61,016 bases of DNA, from the NCBI GenBank assembly GCA_019636195.1, contig JAHBYA010000006.1:1-61016 (forward strand), in the 5' to 3' direction. The notes beneath the pieces were generated by a model. It ran no database searches, had not been told where the DNA came from, and saw nothing but the letters and a program-made list of their open reading frames with translations. Shown here one piece after another: positions 25,883-34,311 of this stretch (positions are counted from its first letter, which is position 1; each line of letters begins with the position of its first letter). The position numbers and the translations under genes are program-made. The DNA comes from Planctomycetota bacterium. Its GTDB lineage: Bacteria > Planctomycetota > UBA8742 > UBA2392.

Positions 25883-27191
25883 ACATCAGCTTCATCACAC
25901 GGTCCTTCAGGCCGCCTTCGCCCAGCACGACCGTCAGGTTGGCCTTGCCCGCGATCTTTTCCAGCACCTCAAGCTCACGCAGCTTCATAAGCACCGGGTT
26001 GCCCTCAAGAATCTTGGCCGTGTTGGCCTGCATGCGCGCCGCCGCCGTCTCTTCGCGGCGCGTGATCAGGCCGGCCTCGGCGGCCTTGCGGGCTTCGGTC
26101 ACCTTGTTCATCAGCTCCTTCATCTCGCCCGGCAGAATGATGTCGCGAATGCCAAGCGCCAGCACCTCAAGGCCGAAGTCCGGCGCCTTGCGGGCCACGA
26201 TCGCGCGCAGCTCGTCGGCCACTGCATCCTTCTCGGTCAGCAGCACATCCAGCTCGCGGGCACCGATGACCGCACGCAGCGCAAGCTGGGCCACGCGGTA
26301 CAGCGCGCCCGGCGCGTCATCGACCACGCTGACGGACTTGACGACGTCCGCCACGCGGTACGTCAGCACCGCGTTCAGGCGCAGCGTGACCTTGTCGTGC
26401 GTCATGATCTCCTGGCCGGCGATGTCGAAGCTCAGCTCGCGCAGATCGATGTTCACGACCTTCAGCTTGCTGACACCCGTCCAGAAAGCGTGCACGCCCG
26501 GCGCAAGCTGGCCAGCCAGCTTGCCGTCATTGAACCACAGGCCGACGTGGCCCGGCTCAATCGGGTACACGGTCATGACACCGTTGGCGCCGGCGCCGTG
26601 GACGATGGCCGTCAGGTCCTTGTGCGTGAAGCGCGCGTCGGAAACGTCAAACGTCTCGATGCGCACCTTCTGCAGGCCCTTCCACACAAGGTACTGGCCC
26701 GGCTTCAGCGCGGCACGAAAGCGGCCGTCCACCCACAGCAGGGCGCGCTGGCTGTCGTTCAGCTCAAGCACGTCGGCGTGGTCCTCAAGCGTGTTGCCGT
26801 GCAGGATGCGCGCCATCTCGGCGGATGCGTACACGGCATCGCGCATGTCGGCGACTTCCACGCGCACGTCGCGCAGGGCCGTTACCAGTACGTGGCGGCC
26901 CGCGCCAAGCAGACGCTCAAAGCGGCCGTCCACAAACACAAACGCGCGCTGGTGGTCGGCAAGCTCAAGCACCTTGAACAGGTTCGGGTACAGCTTCAGC
27001 TCACGGCTGATCACGTCCAGATCGGCGTGCTTGAAGTACACGTCGCGCGTGTTGACCTTGTGGACACGAACGCGGCGCAGCGGGTCGAACACAACGTGCT
27101 CGCCGGCCTTTACGACATCCAGCATGCGGTCGTCACGGAACTTCAGGCCAAGCTCGTGAGCGGCCATCTTGAACTTGCGGTACAGAATCAT
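25881..27191 (-). CDS. SPFH/band-7 protein (slipin-like) with repeated N-terminal hairpins
   Basis: Band-7 domain at about residues 255-360, followed by the usual Glu/Ala-rich C-terminal helix (AEAGLITRREETAAARMQ). The part before it is unusual: three similar blocks at about 75-116, 142-183 and 209-251 share an L-x-D-x-QRA-x4-VDGRF...GAG pattern, plus a partial one at 23-47. Slipins normally carry one such hairpin. No N-terminal membrane helix is seen, so anchoring is unclear. Start at 27191, preceded by a GGGGG ribosome site. 436 aa. Confidence 0.8.
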   Translation of the reverse strand: MILYRKFKMAAHELGLKFRDDRMLDVVKAGEHVVFDPLRRVRVHKVNTRDVYFKHADLDVISRELKLYPNLFKVLELADHQRAFVFVDGRFERLLGAGRHVLVTALRDVRVEVADMRDAVYASAEMARILHGNTLEDHADVLELNDSQRALLWVDGRFRAALKPGQYLVWKGLQKVRIETFDVSDARFTHKDLTAIVHGAGANGVMTVYPIEPGHVGLWFNDGKLAGQLAPGVHAFWTGVSKLKVVNIDLRELSFDIAGQEIMTHDKVTLRLNAVLTYRVADVVKSVSVVDDAPGALYRVAQLALRAVIGARELDVLLTEKDAVADELRAIVARKAPDFGLEVLALGIRDIILPGEMKELMNKVTEARKAAEAGLITRREETAAARMQANTAKILEGNPVLMKLRELEVLEKIAGKANLTVVLGEGGLKDRVMKLM

Positions 27192-27271
27192 CACACACCC
27201 CCTTTCACGGGGCCAGCAGTCTTGACACGTCAACGGCTGGGGGTTGCACGGAACAACAATGGCGAACGGCA

Positions 27272-27320
27272 GGTTCCGTCCCAGGTGCCGGATACTGCGT
27301 GTGGTTCGGTCCCGGGTGCC
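27272..27320. repeat. 18-bp direct repeat, two copies
   Basis: GGTTCCGTCCCAGGTGCC (27272-27289) and GGTTCGGTCCCGGGTGCC (27303-27320) match at 16 of 18. They lie in the 237-nt divergent gap 27192-27428, which holds no gene. Confidence 0.75.
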
Positions 27321-27428
27321 AAGCCACCCAAGGAGGTCTTCCCAAAGTCAATCGCCAACGCTACTGTTTGCGGCAATGTCAAACTGAAGTTCGTAAATGC
27401 TCGCATTGAGCGGACTTGGCGGTGCAAC

Positions 27429-28415
27429 ATGACCGTTGCCGGCATTCGCCTCTTGACCTGTCTGCCCTTCGCGACTCTGGTGATGCTATGTGTTGCCTGC
27501 TCCGGGGGAGGGAGTTCCGCCGGAAGTAACGGTGGAAACAGTTCCGCCAGAAGTAGCGGTGGGCAAAGTGCTGTCAGCAGGTTGCCCGACATGCCCGGTG
27601 AGTTCCTGGTCAGCGATCGGCGCTTGCCTGCAGACGACGCGCCAGAGGCGGAACATGATGCCTGGTTTGCAAGCACCAGGAGGCTGCAACCCGGGGACGA
27701 GATAGCCGCGACGAACTTCGCGACTTTTGCATTTCAGGCAAAGGACACCCTCAGCGATGCCGACCTGCAAAAACTCAGCCGGCTGTCCAACCTGACGGAC
27801 ATTTACCTCAATGGCTGTCGCAAACTGACAGATACAGGGGTCGCGTCACTTGCAAATCTCAAACGCGTCCGGAACCTCAACCTATCCGGTTGCCCGGGTT
27901 TGACTGTTGCGTCCGCGAACATTGTGTCCAGCTTTGATGAACTGGAGACATTGGTCCTTCTTGAATTGCGCTGGGTCAATGATGACGTCCTGGCCCACCT
28001 GAAAGGCAAGAGCGAACTGAAGTCGCTCTTGTTCAGTCACGCATCAATCACGGATGATGGCATCGACATCATTGCTTCACTGTCGATGCTGGAGCGGCTG
28101 CACCTGAACAGTTGCATGCAAATCACCGAAGTCGGCGTCGAAAAGCTCAAGAACCTGAAAGGCCTGAAGTACTTGTCAATGGCTGACTGCAGCCTGATGA
28201 GACCCGCCGCAATCGAGGCGCTGACGCAGATGACAAGCCTCCACGAGCTTGACCTGACGGGTTGGTTCGGGGTCAACGACACAAGTTTGCTCGAACTGGC
28301 AGCCCTGCCGCACCTGAAGCGGATCGGCGTAGCTGGGTGCCCCGCGGTCACGGAGCAGGGAGTTGAGAGAGTGAACAAGAAGTATCCTGAACTCTTTGTA
28401 AGCGTGCTTCGGTAG
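27429..28415 (+). CDS. Leucine-rich-repeat lipoprotein
   Basis: Signal peptide with a lipobox-like LCVAC, a Ser/Gly linker, then about seven LRRs of the cysteine-containing type (LTDTGVASLANLKRVRNLNLSGC and similar), as in GALA/AMN1-like bacterial proteins. Such repeats bind protein partners. Codon use is less GC-biased at third positions than in neighbours, which may point to a different origin. The ATG at 27429 follows directly on the gap; longer frames would enter the slipin gene. 328 aa. Confidence 0.82.
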   Translation: MTVAGIRLLTCLPFATLVMLCVACSGGGSSAGSNGGNSSARSSGGQSAVSRLPDMPGEFLVSDRRLPADDAPEAEHDAWFASTRRLQPGDEIAATNFATFAFQAKDTLSDADLQKLSRLSNLTDIYLNGCRKLTDTGVASLANLKRVRNLNLSGCPGLTVASANIVSSFDELETLVLLELRWVNDDVLAHLKGKSELKSLLFSHASITDDGIDIIASLSMLERLHLNSCMQITEVGVEKLKNLKGLKYLSMADCSLMRPAAIEALTQMTSLHELDLTGWFGVNDTSLLELAALPHLKRIGVAGCPAVTEQGVERVNKKYPELFVSVLR

Positions 28416-28752
28416 GTCGGTACCAGTTCACGGCGTGTTTGCGTGACCATGTCGAAGTTCGGTCATCTCTCGTTGCAGTTTTGCCTTCCGGGGGACGATT
28501 CGCGCGGGCCGCACTTCTGAAACGGGGCACTGCTTGAGGCGGGCGTACTGGCGCGTCGGGCTTTGCCCGCTTGCTGCCGGGCATTGCGTTTCGCGCTTTC
28601 CCGCACAGCCGGTATCCGCGTGCCGCAGAGTCTCTTGCGGTGTTGTCCCTTGCGGGACGGGCCCTGCGCTTCACATCCCCCTTCCGGTTTGCGTGGCGGC
28701 CCTTGCGGACCGCAAAAGCCAGCTTAAATGGCTGGAGCCCTTTCGGGCGGGG
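28416..28752. other. Non-coding stretch with recurring CTTGCGG
   Basis: No convincing gene. CTTGCGG recurs (about 28635, 28656, 28703, and again at 28944), often next to a short inverted partner such as TTGCGG-A-CCGCAA. GCCCTTTCGGGC lies just beyond the tRNA 3' end. The 128-aa frame at 28571 runs antisense through the tRNA and is not a gene. Confidence 0.4.
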
Positions 28753-28825
28753 TTGGGATAGCGGGATTCGAACCCGCAACTCCAGGATCTTAAGTCCTGC
28801 GCTCTTTCCATTGAGCTCTATCCAA
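28753..28825 (-). tRNA. tRNA-like gene, anticodon UAA (Leu by code) on a class I body
   Basis: A 73-nt cloverleaf can be drawn: acceptor TTGGATA/TATCCCA (2:71 mismatch), D-stem GCTC/GAGC with loop AATGGAAA, anticodon stem CAGGA/TCCTG with loop CTTAAGA, variable loop GAGTT, T-stem GCGGG/CCCGC with loop TTCGAAT, discriminator A. No CCA is encoded. The anticodon TAA reads UUA (Leu), but bacterial tRNA-Leu is class II with a long variable arm, while this has only 5 nt. Position 8 is G rather than U. It may be a decayed or repurposed tRNA. Confidence 0.7.
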
Positions 28826-28973
28826 AGGCGATACCCAGGCCCCGCCGGTTCCAAGCCCGTACACGGTACGTGGTGGCTGTACGCAGCCCACGCCGCCGGC
28901 CCGCCGGGACAAGAGCGCCATGGCGCATACGGCGCCATGCCTTCTTGCGGGAAGTGAACGCTGCGGTGTTTCG

Positions 28974-29019
28974 AGAAAAACAGGGACAGGCACGGGCGCG
29001 TGCCTGTCCCTGTTTTTCT
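28974..29019 (-). terminator. 21-bp perfect hairpin terminator of the SEC-C/TPR gene
   Basis: Arms 28974-28994 and 28999-29019 are perfectly complementary over 21 nt, loop GGCG, core GGGACAGGCACG. On the minus strand it ends in TTTTTCT and overlaps the TAG stop of the gene ending at 29018. Confidence 0.88.
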
Positions 29020-30094
29020 AACCGTGGCACTTTTTGAGTTTCTTGCCGCTGCCGCACCAGCACGGGTCGTTGGGGCCCAGTTTGCTGGCGCGCTTCTGCT
29101 GGTCGGGCGGGATCGTTTGCAGCTTTTCGAGGTGCTGCTTGTACTGCTTGACCTTGTCGGGCCAGTGCTTGACCTCTTCAATGCCCTGCTTCAGGGCGGC
29201 GATGGCGTCTTCTTTGCGGCCCATGGCTTCAAAGCAGCTTGCCCGGAACGACTGGTCCAGCGGCATGGACTTGCTCAGTTCACGGATCATCGCGTGGTCT
29301 TCCAGCGCCCCTTCAAAGTCGCCCAAACGGAAGCGAATCTGGCTGCGCAGGTTCCAGCCCTCAAGGTGCTGGGCATCGACTTCAAGCAACTTGTCGGCCC
29401 AGCCGCGGGCGGCAGCAAAGTCATCGTTTTCAAAGTAGCCGACGGCAATGCGGAACAGCAGGTCGGTGTCGCGAGGCTTGTGCTTGTGGGCATCCAGCAG
29501 CAGCTTTTCGGCTTCGTCGCGCTTGCCCATTTCCTGCATCAGGTCGGCGGTATCGATCACGGCCTGTGAGTCGTCCGGGCGCTCCGCCAGCCGCTCTTGT
29601 TGAAACTTCAGGGCTTCGTCCCAGCGCTTGAGCCTGGCCAGCAGAATGCAGTACAGCCGGCCGATCTGGGCATGAAAGTGCGCGGCCTGCCCGACATCCC
29701 ACGCGCGTTGGGCGTACTTCAGGCCGTCGGCAAAGGCGCCGGTGTAAAGCAGCACCTGCCCCAGCGTGTAGTTGGCCATGGCGTCGTCGGGGTCCAGCGT
29801 GGCCGCGTGCTTGGCGGTGACCATGCAGATCTTCAGTTCGCCCATGCGGTAGCTGAGTTGCGCCAGCCATGCCATCAGCGCGGCATCGCGCGGGTTGGCT
29901 TGAAAGGCGGGCTCGCAGGTGGCGGCGATTTCCTGGGGCGGCGTGCCGAGCTGGTCCAGCGTGTTGATCAGCCGCAGGGCGACTTCGGGGCTGGTCTTGT
30001 CCTTGTTGAATTCAGCCAGCAGCTCATCGCGGCGCTTTTGCAGCGCGAGGCGCTCGTCGATGGCAGATTCGGCTTCAACCCAGTCAATGCCCAT
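29018..30094 (-). CDS. TPR protein with C-terminal SEC-C zinc motif
   Basis: About eight tetratricopeptide repeats (residues about 35-320) followed by the SEC-C metal site GPNDPCWCGSGKKLKKCHG, the Zn-binding motif that in SecA contacts SecB and ribosomes. Suggests a cytoplasmic scaffold linked to protein export or translation; the exact role is unknown. The ATG at 30094 (MGIDWVEAES) begins the helical domain. 358 aa. Divergent from the transcarbamylase gene. Confidence 0.85.
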   Translation of the reverse strand: MGIDWVEAESAIDERLALQKRRDELLAEFNKDKTSPEVALRLINTLDQLGTPPQEIAATCEPAFQANPRDAALMAWLAQLSYRMGELKICMVTAKHAATLDPDDAMANYTLGQVLLYTGAFADGLKYAQRAWDVGQAAHFHAQIGRLYCILLARLKRWDEALKFQQERLAERPDDSQAVIDTADLMQEMGKRDEAEKLLLDAHKHKPRDTDLLFRIAVGYFENDDFAAARGWADKLLEVDAQHLEGWNLRSQIRFRLGDFEGALEDHAMIRELSKSMPLDQSFRASCFEAMGRKEDAIAALKQGIEEVKHWPDKVKQYKQHLEKLQTIPPDQQKRASKLGPNDPCWCGSGKKLKKCHG

Positions 30095-30177
30095 GGGGCG
30101 TTTATACGAATGAATCGGCCCGAGTAGAGAGTGTTTGCAAGTCCTGTACGAGCCGTTTGGCGCAGGCCGCTGTCCTC

Positions 30178-30205
30178 TTGCTCTCTGCCGCGCGGCGGGC
30201 ATAGT
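30178..30205 (+). promoter_or_regulatory. Possible promoter of the transcarbamylase gene
   Basis: TTGCTC, 16 nt, CATAGT, ending 38 nt before the ATG at 30244. Only partial consensus matches. Confidence 0.3.
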
Positions 30206-30243
30206 TTGCGCCCATCGAAACTTTGCAGACGCAAGGGACTTCC

Positions 30244-31272
30244 ATGGCAATCGACATTCGCGGGCGTGACTTTCTTCGGCTTTCTGACTTCGAGACAGCA
30301 GAGATCAACGACATCCTTGACCTCGCCTTTGAAATGAAGCGCGAGCAGCGGCACTGGAGCCTCAAGGGCCGCACCGTCATCATGCTGTTCTTTAACAGCA
30401 GCCTGCGCACCCGCACCAGCTTTGAAATCGGCGTCGCGCAGCTTGATGCGCACCCGGTCGTACTCAACGTCGGCCAGGACGCCTGGAACCTTGAGTGGCG
30501 CGAGGGCATCGCCATGGACGGCGACAGCCCTGAGCACATCAAGGACGCCGCGCGCACGCTGTCGCGCTACGGCGACGTGCTGGCTGTGCGCAGCTTCCCG
30601 AAGATGAAAGACTACGAGCAGGACCGCACAGACCCGATCCTGTCGAGCTTCGCCAAGTACGCCAGCCTGCCGCTGGTGAACCTTGAAAGCGCCGTCGAGC
30701 ACCCCTGCCAGGGCCTTGCCGACCTGATGACCCTGCGCGAGATTTTCAACCAGAACACGCGCCGCAAAAAAGTCGTGCTGACATGGGCGCCGCACGTCAA
30801 GCCGTTGCCGCTTGCGGTGCCGCACAGCTTTGCGCTGGCGGCGGCGATGGGCGGCTGTGACGTGACGATCGCCCACCCGCCGAAGTTCGAGCTTGCCCCG
30901 GAAGTGATGGCGCAGGCCCGGGAAATCGCCGGCAAGGCGGGCGGCAGTGTCAAGGTCAGTCACAACCAGCAGGAAGCCTTCAAGGGCGCGGAAGTGATTT
31001 ACGCCAAAAGCTGGCTGTCGCGCGAGTTCTACGGTGACCAGGGCGCCGAGTTCAAGTACCGCGCGGGCCTGCCAAGCTGGACCGTTGACGAAGACAAGAT
31101 GGCGCTGACCAACCGCGCCAAGTTCATGCACTGCCTGCCGATCCGCCGCAACGTGGTGGCGACCGACGCCGTGCTCGATGACGACGATTGCGTGATTTAC
31201 CAGCAGGCCGAGAACCGCCTGCACGCCCAGAAGGCGCTGCTGGTCAAACTGCTGGGCGAAAGCAGCAGGTAA
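30244..31272 (+). CDS. N-succinylornithine (or N-acetylornithine) carbamoyltransferase, ArgF' type
   Basis: Transcarbamylase for arginine synthesis through acylated ornithine. The carbamoyl-phosphate loop is FFNSSLRTRT (50-58) rather than plain STRT, and HPCQ (153-156), LTWAPHVKPLP and HCLP (296-299) follow. These blocks resemble Xanthomonas AOTC and Bacteroides SOTC, not ordinary OTC. In MDGDSPEH the residue at 96 is Pro; as I recall, Glu here marks acetylornithine and Pro marks succinylornithine enzymes, which favours succinylornithine. 342 aa. TTG at 30223 is a possible earlier start. Confidence 0.85.
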   Translation: MAIDIRGRDFLRLSDFETAEINDILDLAFEMKREQRHWSLKGRTVIMLFFNSSLRTRTSFEIGVAQLDAHPVVLNVGQDAWNLEWREGIAMDGDSPEHIKDAARTLSRYGDVLAVRSFPKMKDYEQDRTDPILSSFAKYASLPLVNLESAVEHPCQGLADLMTLREIFNQNTRRKKVVLTWAPHVKPLPLAVPHSFALAAAMGGCDVTIAHPPKFELAPEVMAQAREIAGKAGGSVKVSHNQQEAFKGAEVIYAKSWLSREFYGDQGAEFKYRAGLPSWTVDEDKMALTNRAKFMHCLPIRRNVVATDAVLDDDDCVIYQQAENRLHAQKALLVKLLGESSR

Positions 31273-31281
31273 GGAGCCGAC

Positions 31282-32862
31282 ATGAAATCGAAGTGCCTAT
31301 GGCTGTGCCTGCTGGCAATGCTGCTTGTATCCGCGGCCTGCGGTGAGAGCGACGAGCGCAAGGCCCAGCGCGCGGCAGACATGGTCGCCGCCGCCGAGAA
31401 GCACTATGGCTTTGGCGAGTTCGACAAGGTCGCCGAGCTGTGCGACCAGGCGATTGAGCTGGACGGCAGCAACAGCAAGGCCTACGCGCTGCGCAGCCGG
31501 TTGCGCGCGCGGCAGGGTAAGTTCAGCGAGGCTGAGGCCGACATCCGCAAGTGGTCGGAACTTGCGCCGCAAGACCCGCAGTCGCTGGTGGCGCTGGCTC
31601 GGCTGCAAAGCAGCCTTGGCGACGACAAGGCAGCGCTTGAGTCGGCCCGTGCGGGCCTGAAGCTGGCCGATGGCGACACCACCACCAAGGGCTGGGTGCT
31701 GTGGTTCCGGATCCTGAACGACGACGAAAAGGGTGTGCTGCAGGAAGGCGCAGATCTGCTGCGCGCCGACAAGTACTGTGTGCCTGCGCACCTGGCCGTA
31801 TCGGAAAGCCTTGCGCGGCGGGGCGACCTGCGCAACGCAATCCAGGAGGCAACCGCGGCCGGGGCAAACGACCCCGCCGGCGAAGAGGCATTCCTGGCGC
31901 TGGGCCGGGCGCTGGTTGAGTCAGGCGACTACGCAGCCGCCCGCAAGGAAATCAACACCGCCATCCGCAACAACGAACACGGGCATCGCGGCCGCCTGCT
32001 GATGGCAAGCTGCGAGGCGCGCGCAGGCAAGCTTGAGGCCGCGCAGTCGGCGCTGGAATCCGCGTCGGGCGCGCCGGAAACCCTGAAGGTGCCGCTGGCA
32101 GCCGCAAGCGCGGAAGTTGCATTTGCCGCAGGCAAGAACGACGACGCCCTGAAGCACATCGATGCCGTGCTGGCCGCGCAGCCGCGCCACGAGCGCATGA
32201 TTGAACTGCGCGCCGCCATCCGCATGCGTACCGGCGACATTGCCAAGGGCATCAGCGAGCTTGACGCCTCGATCAAGGCCGCGCCCTGCGCGGAGGCCCA
32301 CGTGCAGCGCTGCCTGCTGCGCCTGGTCCGCGGGGACCTCAACGGCGCCTATGAGGACGCGCGGGCAGCCCTGAAACTTGAGCCAAAGCGCCAATCCGTG
32401 AAACTGGCACAAGGCCACGCCTCCCGCGCCACCAACCGGGGCGCCGAAGCCATGAACGCGTACTCGGTCGCCTTTTCGTTGCCGCCGCGCTCGTGGCTGG
32501 CGCGCGCGGGCCACATGGCGACGCGGGCGAGTGCGGTAAAGGACCCCGCGGAAGCCGAGCTTGAGCGCAAGCGCGTTGCGGAAGATATGGAAGGGGCAAT
32601 CAGCGACGCACTGGGCGAACTTGAGCAGTCCCAGAACCGCGCGCGCGACCACTACGGCATTGCGTGCCTGTTTGCGCTGGCGATTGATATGCAGATCCTG
32701 GACCCGCAAGCGAAATGGAACCGCGCCGCACGCATTGAGCAGGCGCTGGCGCACCTGAAGAAGGCCCGCGAGGCAGGCTACGACAACCGCGCCTGGTGGG
32801 ACTATGACCCCAACCTTGCAGCGCTGCGCGACGAGCCCCAGTTCAAGCAGTTATGGCAATGA
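31282..32862 (+). CDS. TPR lipoprotein
   Basis: Lipobox VSAAC (about residues 16-20) and then TPR-like helical repeats through most of the chain (FDKVAELCDQAIELDGSNSKAYALRSRLRARQGK is a typical unit start). Likely a periplasmic scaffold; partners unknown. Starts 9 nt after the transcarbamylase stop with a perfect AAGGAG, so it is co-transcribed, though no arginine link is evident. Ends in a terminator. 526 aa. Confidence 0.82.
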   Translation: MKSKCLWLCLLAMLLVSAACGESDERKAQRAADMVAAAEKHYGFGEFDKVAELCDQAIELDGSNSKAYALRSRLRARQGKFSEAEADIRKWSELAPQDPQSLVALARLQSSLGDDKAALESARAGLKLADGDTTTKGWVLWFRILNDDEKGVLQEGADLLRADKYCVPAHLAVSESLARRGDLRNAIQEATAAGANDPAGEEAFLALGRALVESGDYAAARKEINTAIRNNEHGHRGRLLMASCEARAGKLEAAQSALESASGAPETLKVPLAAASAEVAFAAGKNDDALKHIDAVLAAQPRHERMIELRAAIRMRTGDIAKGISELDASIKAAPCAEAHVQRCLLRLVRGDLNGAYEDARAALKLEPKRQSVKLAQGHASRATNRGAEAMNAYSVAFSLPPRSWLARAGHMATRASAVKDPAEAELERKRVAEDMEGAISDALGELEQSQNRARDHYGIACLFALAIDMQILDPQAKWNRAARIEQALAHLKKAREAGYDNRAWWDYDPNLAALRDEPQFKQLWQ

Positions 32863-32876
32863 AGCCGCTGAAACTG

Positions 32877-32905
32877 AAACCGCCCGCCATGACGGCGGGC
32901 GGTTT
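32877..32905 (+). terminator. Bidirectional terminator between TPR lipoprotein and gdhA
   Basis: A perfect 12-bp stem, AAACCGCCCGCC, with loop ATGAC, followed by GCTTTG rightward; leftward it ends in TTTC. Lies 14 nt after the lipoprotein stop and 12 nt past the gdhA stop. Confidence 0.85.
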
Positions 32906-32917
32906 GCTTTGCGTGCT

Positions 32918-34192
32918 TCAGTTGCCGCGCTGCTGCTCGGCTTCGCCGACGCGTTTCAGCGCCAGCATGAACGCCGCCGTGCGCTTGCTGCACTTTTCCT
33001 GACGCGACATCGCCTGCACGTCCAGATAGGCCTTGCGCATCTTGCGCTCAAGCTCAAGGTTTACGCGCTCTTCGTCCCAGTAGAACTGGGTCAGGTTCTG
33101 GCTCCATTCAAAATAGCTGACCGTTACACCGCCGGCGTTGGCCAGGATGTCGGGGATCACGGTCACGCCGCGCTCGTACAGCTCTTCGTCGGCCTCGGGC
33201 ATCGTGGGGTGGTTGGCGGCCTCCACAACCAGCGGCGCCTTGATGTTGGCGCAGTTGTCGGGCGTGATCACGTCGCCGATCGCGGCCGGGATCAGGCAAT
33301 CCACGGGCAGCGCCAGCAGGTCCTGGTTGTTCATCACGTCGGCCTTGGGGAAGCCCGCAACCGTGCGCTTCTCGGCAAACCAGTCGAACAGCGCCGGGAC
33401 ATCCAGGCCCTTTTCGTTGTACACGCCGCCCTTGACGTCTGTGATCGCAACAACCTTGCCGCCGCGTTCATGCCAGAACTTGGCGGTGTAGCTGCCCACG
33501 TTGCCGAAGCCCTGGATCGCGCAGGTCTTGCCCGCAATCTGGTCTTCGCGCGACTTGTAGTAGGCGTCCGCGGCAATCACCACGCCCAGCGCCGTTGCTG
33601 TGATGCGCCCCTGGCTGCCGCCCAGGGTAACAGGCTTGCCCGTCACCACGCCCGGGCTGTAGCCGCGGCGTGACGAGTACTCGTCCATCAGCCACGCCAT
33701 CACTTGCCCGTCGGTGCCCATGTCGGGCGCCGGGATGTCACGCTGCGGGCCCAGCACAATGGCGATGCGCGCGACGAACTTGCGCGTCAGGCGCTCAAGC
33801 TCGATCATGCTCATGTTCATGGGGTCGCACGCCACGCCGCCCTTGGCGCCGCCGAACGGTATGTCCAGCAGCGCGGTCTTCCAGGTCATCAGGCTGGCCA
33901 GCGCGCGCACTTCGTCTTTGTCCACTTCCGGGTGGTAGCGGATGCCGCCCTTCCAGGGGCCGCGCGCGCCGTTGTGCTGGATGCGATAGCCCGTGTACAC
34001 GTGGATCTTGCCGCTGTCCATGCGCACCGGCACAGCCACGGTCACTTCACGAAACGGCGTCTTGAGGACTTCGCGCAGCTCAACGCTCATTTGCAGGCGG
34101 TCTGCGGCTTTATCGAACAGGGCGTTGACGGCTTCAAAGGCGTTGTAGCGGCCTGCGGCGGCTTTGTATCGGCCAGTGACTCGGGTGGACAT
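32918..34192 (-). CDS. gdhA: Glutamate dehydrogenase
   Basis: Oxidative deamination of glutamate to 2-oxoglutarate, or the reverse. Substrate Lys in MTWKTAL (Lys105), catalytic Lys118 in PFGGAKGG, DIPAPDMGT, and the NAD(P)-fold GFGNVGSYTA are intact. 424 aa fits the hexameric small class; an acidic residue at the end of the second strand (AITDVKG) fits NAD preference. Lies downstream of the Rrf2 regulator on the same strand. Confidence 0.93.
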   Translation of the reverse strand: MSTRVTGRYKAAAGRYNAFEAVNALFDKAADRLQMSVELREVLKTPFREVTVAVPVRMDSGKIHVYTGYRIQHNGARGPWKGGIRYHPEVDKDEVRALASLMTWKTALLDIPFGGAKGGVACDPMNMSMIELERLTRKFVARIAIVLGPQRDIPAPDMGTDGQVMAWLMDEYSSRRGYSPGVVTGKPVTLGGSQGRITATALGVVIAADAYYKSREDQIAGKTCAIQGFGNVGSYTAKFWHERGGKVVAITDVKGGVYNEKGLDVPALFDWFAEKRTVAGFPKADVMNNQDLLALPVDCLIPAAIGDVITPDNCANIKAPLVVEAANHPTMPEADEELYERGVTVIPDILANAGGVTVSYFEWSQNLTQFYWDEERVNLELERKMRKAYLDVQAMSRQEKCSKRTAAFMLALKRVGEAEQQRGN

Positions 34193-34311
34193 ACACTCTT
34201 CCTGGGTGGAACACGCTGCAAATCTTATCGGTCGTTGACGCCCGAAAGCTGCAATCGAAACGCCGACAGCGGCGGACTATGCCTTTTCAAGGCCCAAGCG
34301 CAAAGGGTGGG

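Noticed and set aside
28571..28957. 128-aa reading frame on the plus strand
   Set aside because: It runs antisense through the tRNA and has the typical GIRTRN read-through pattern of falsely called genes.
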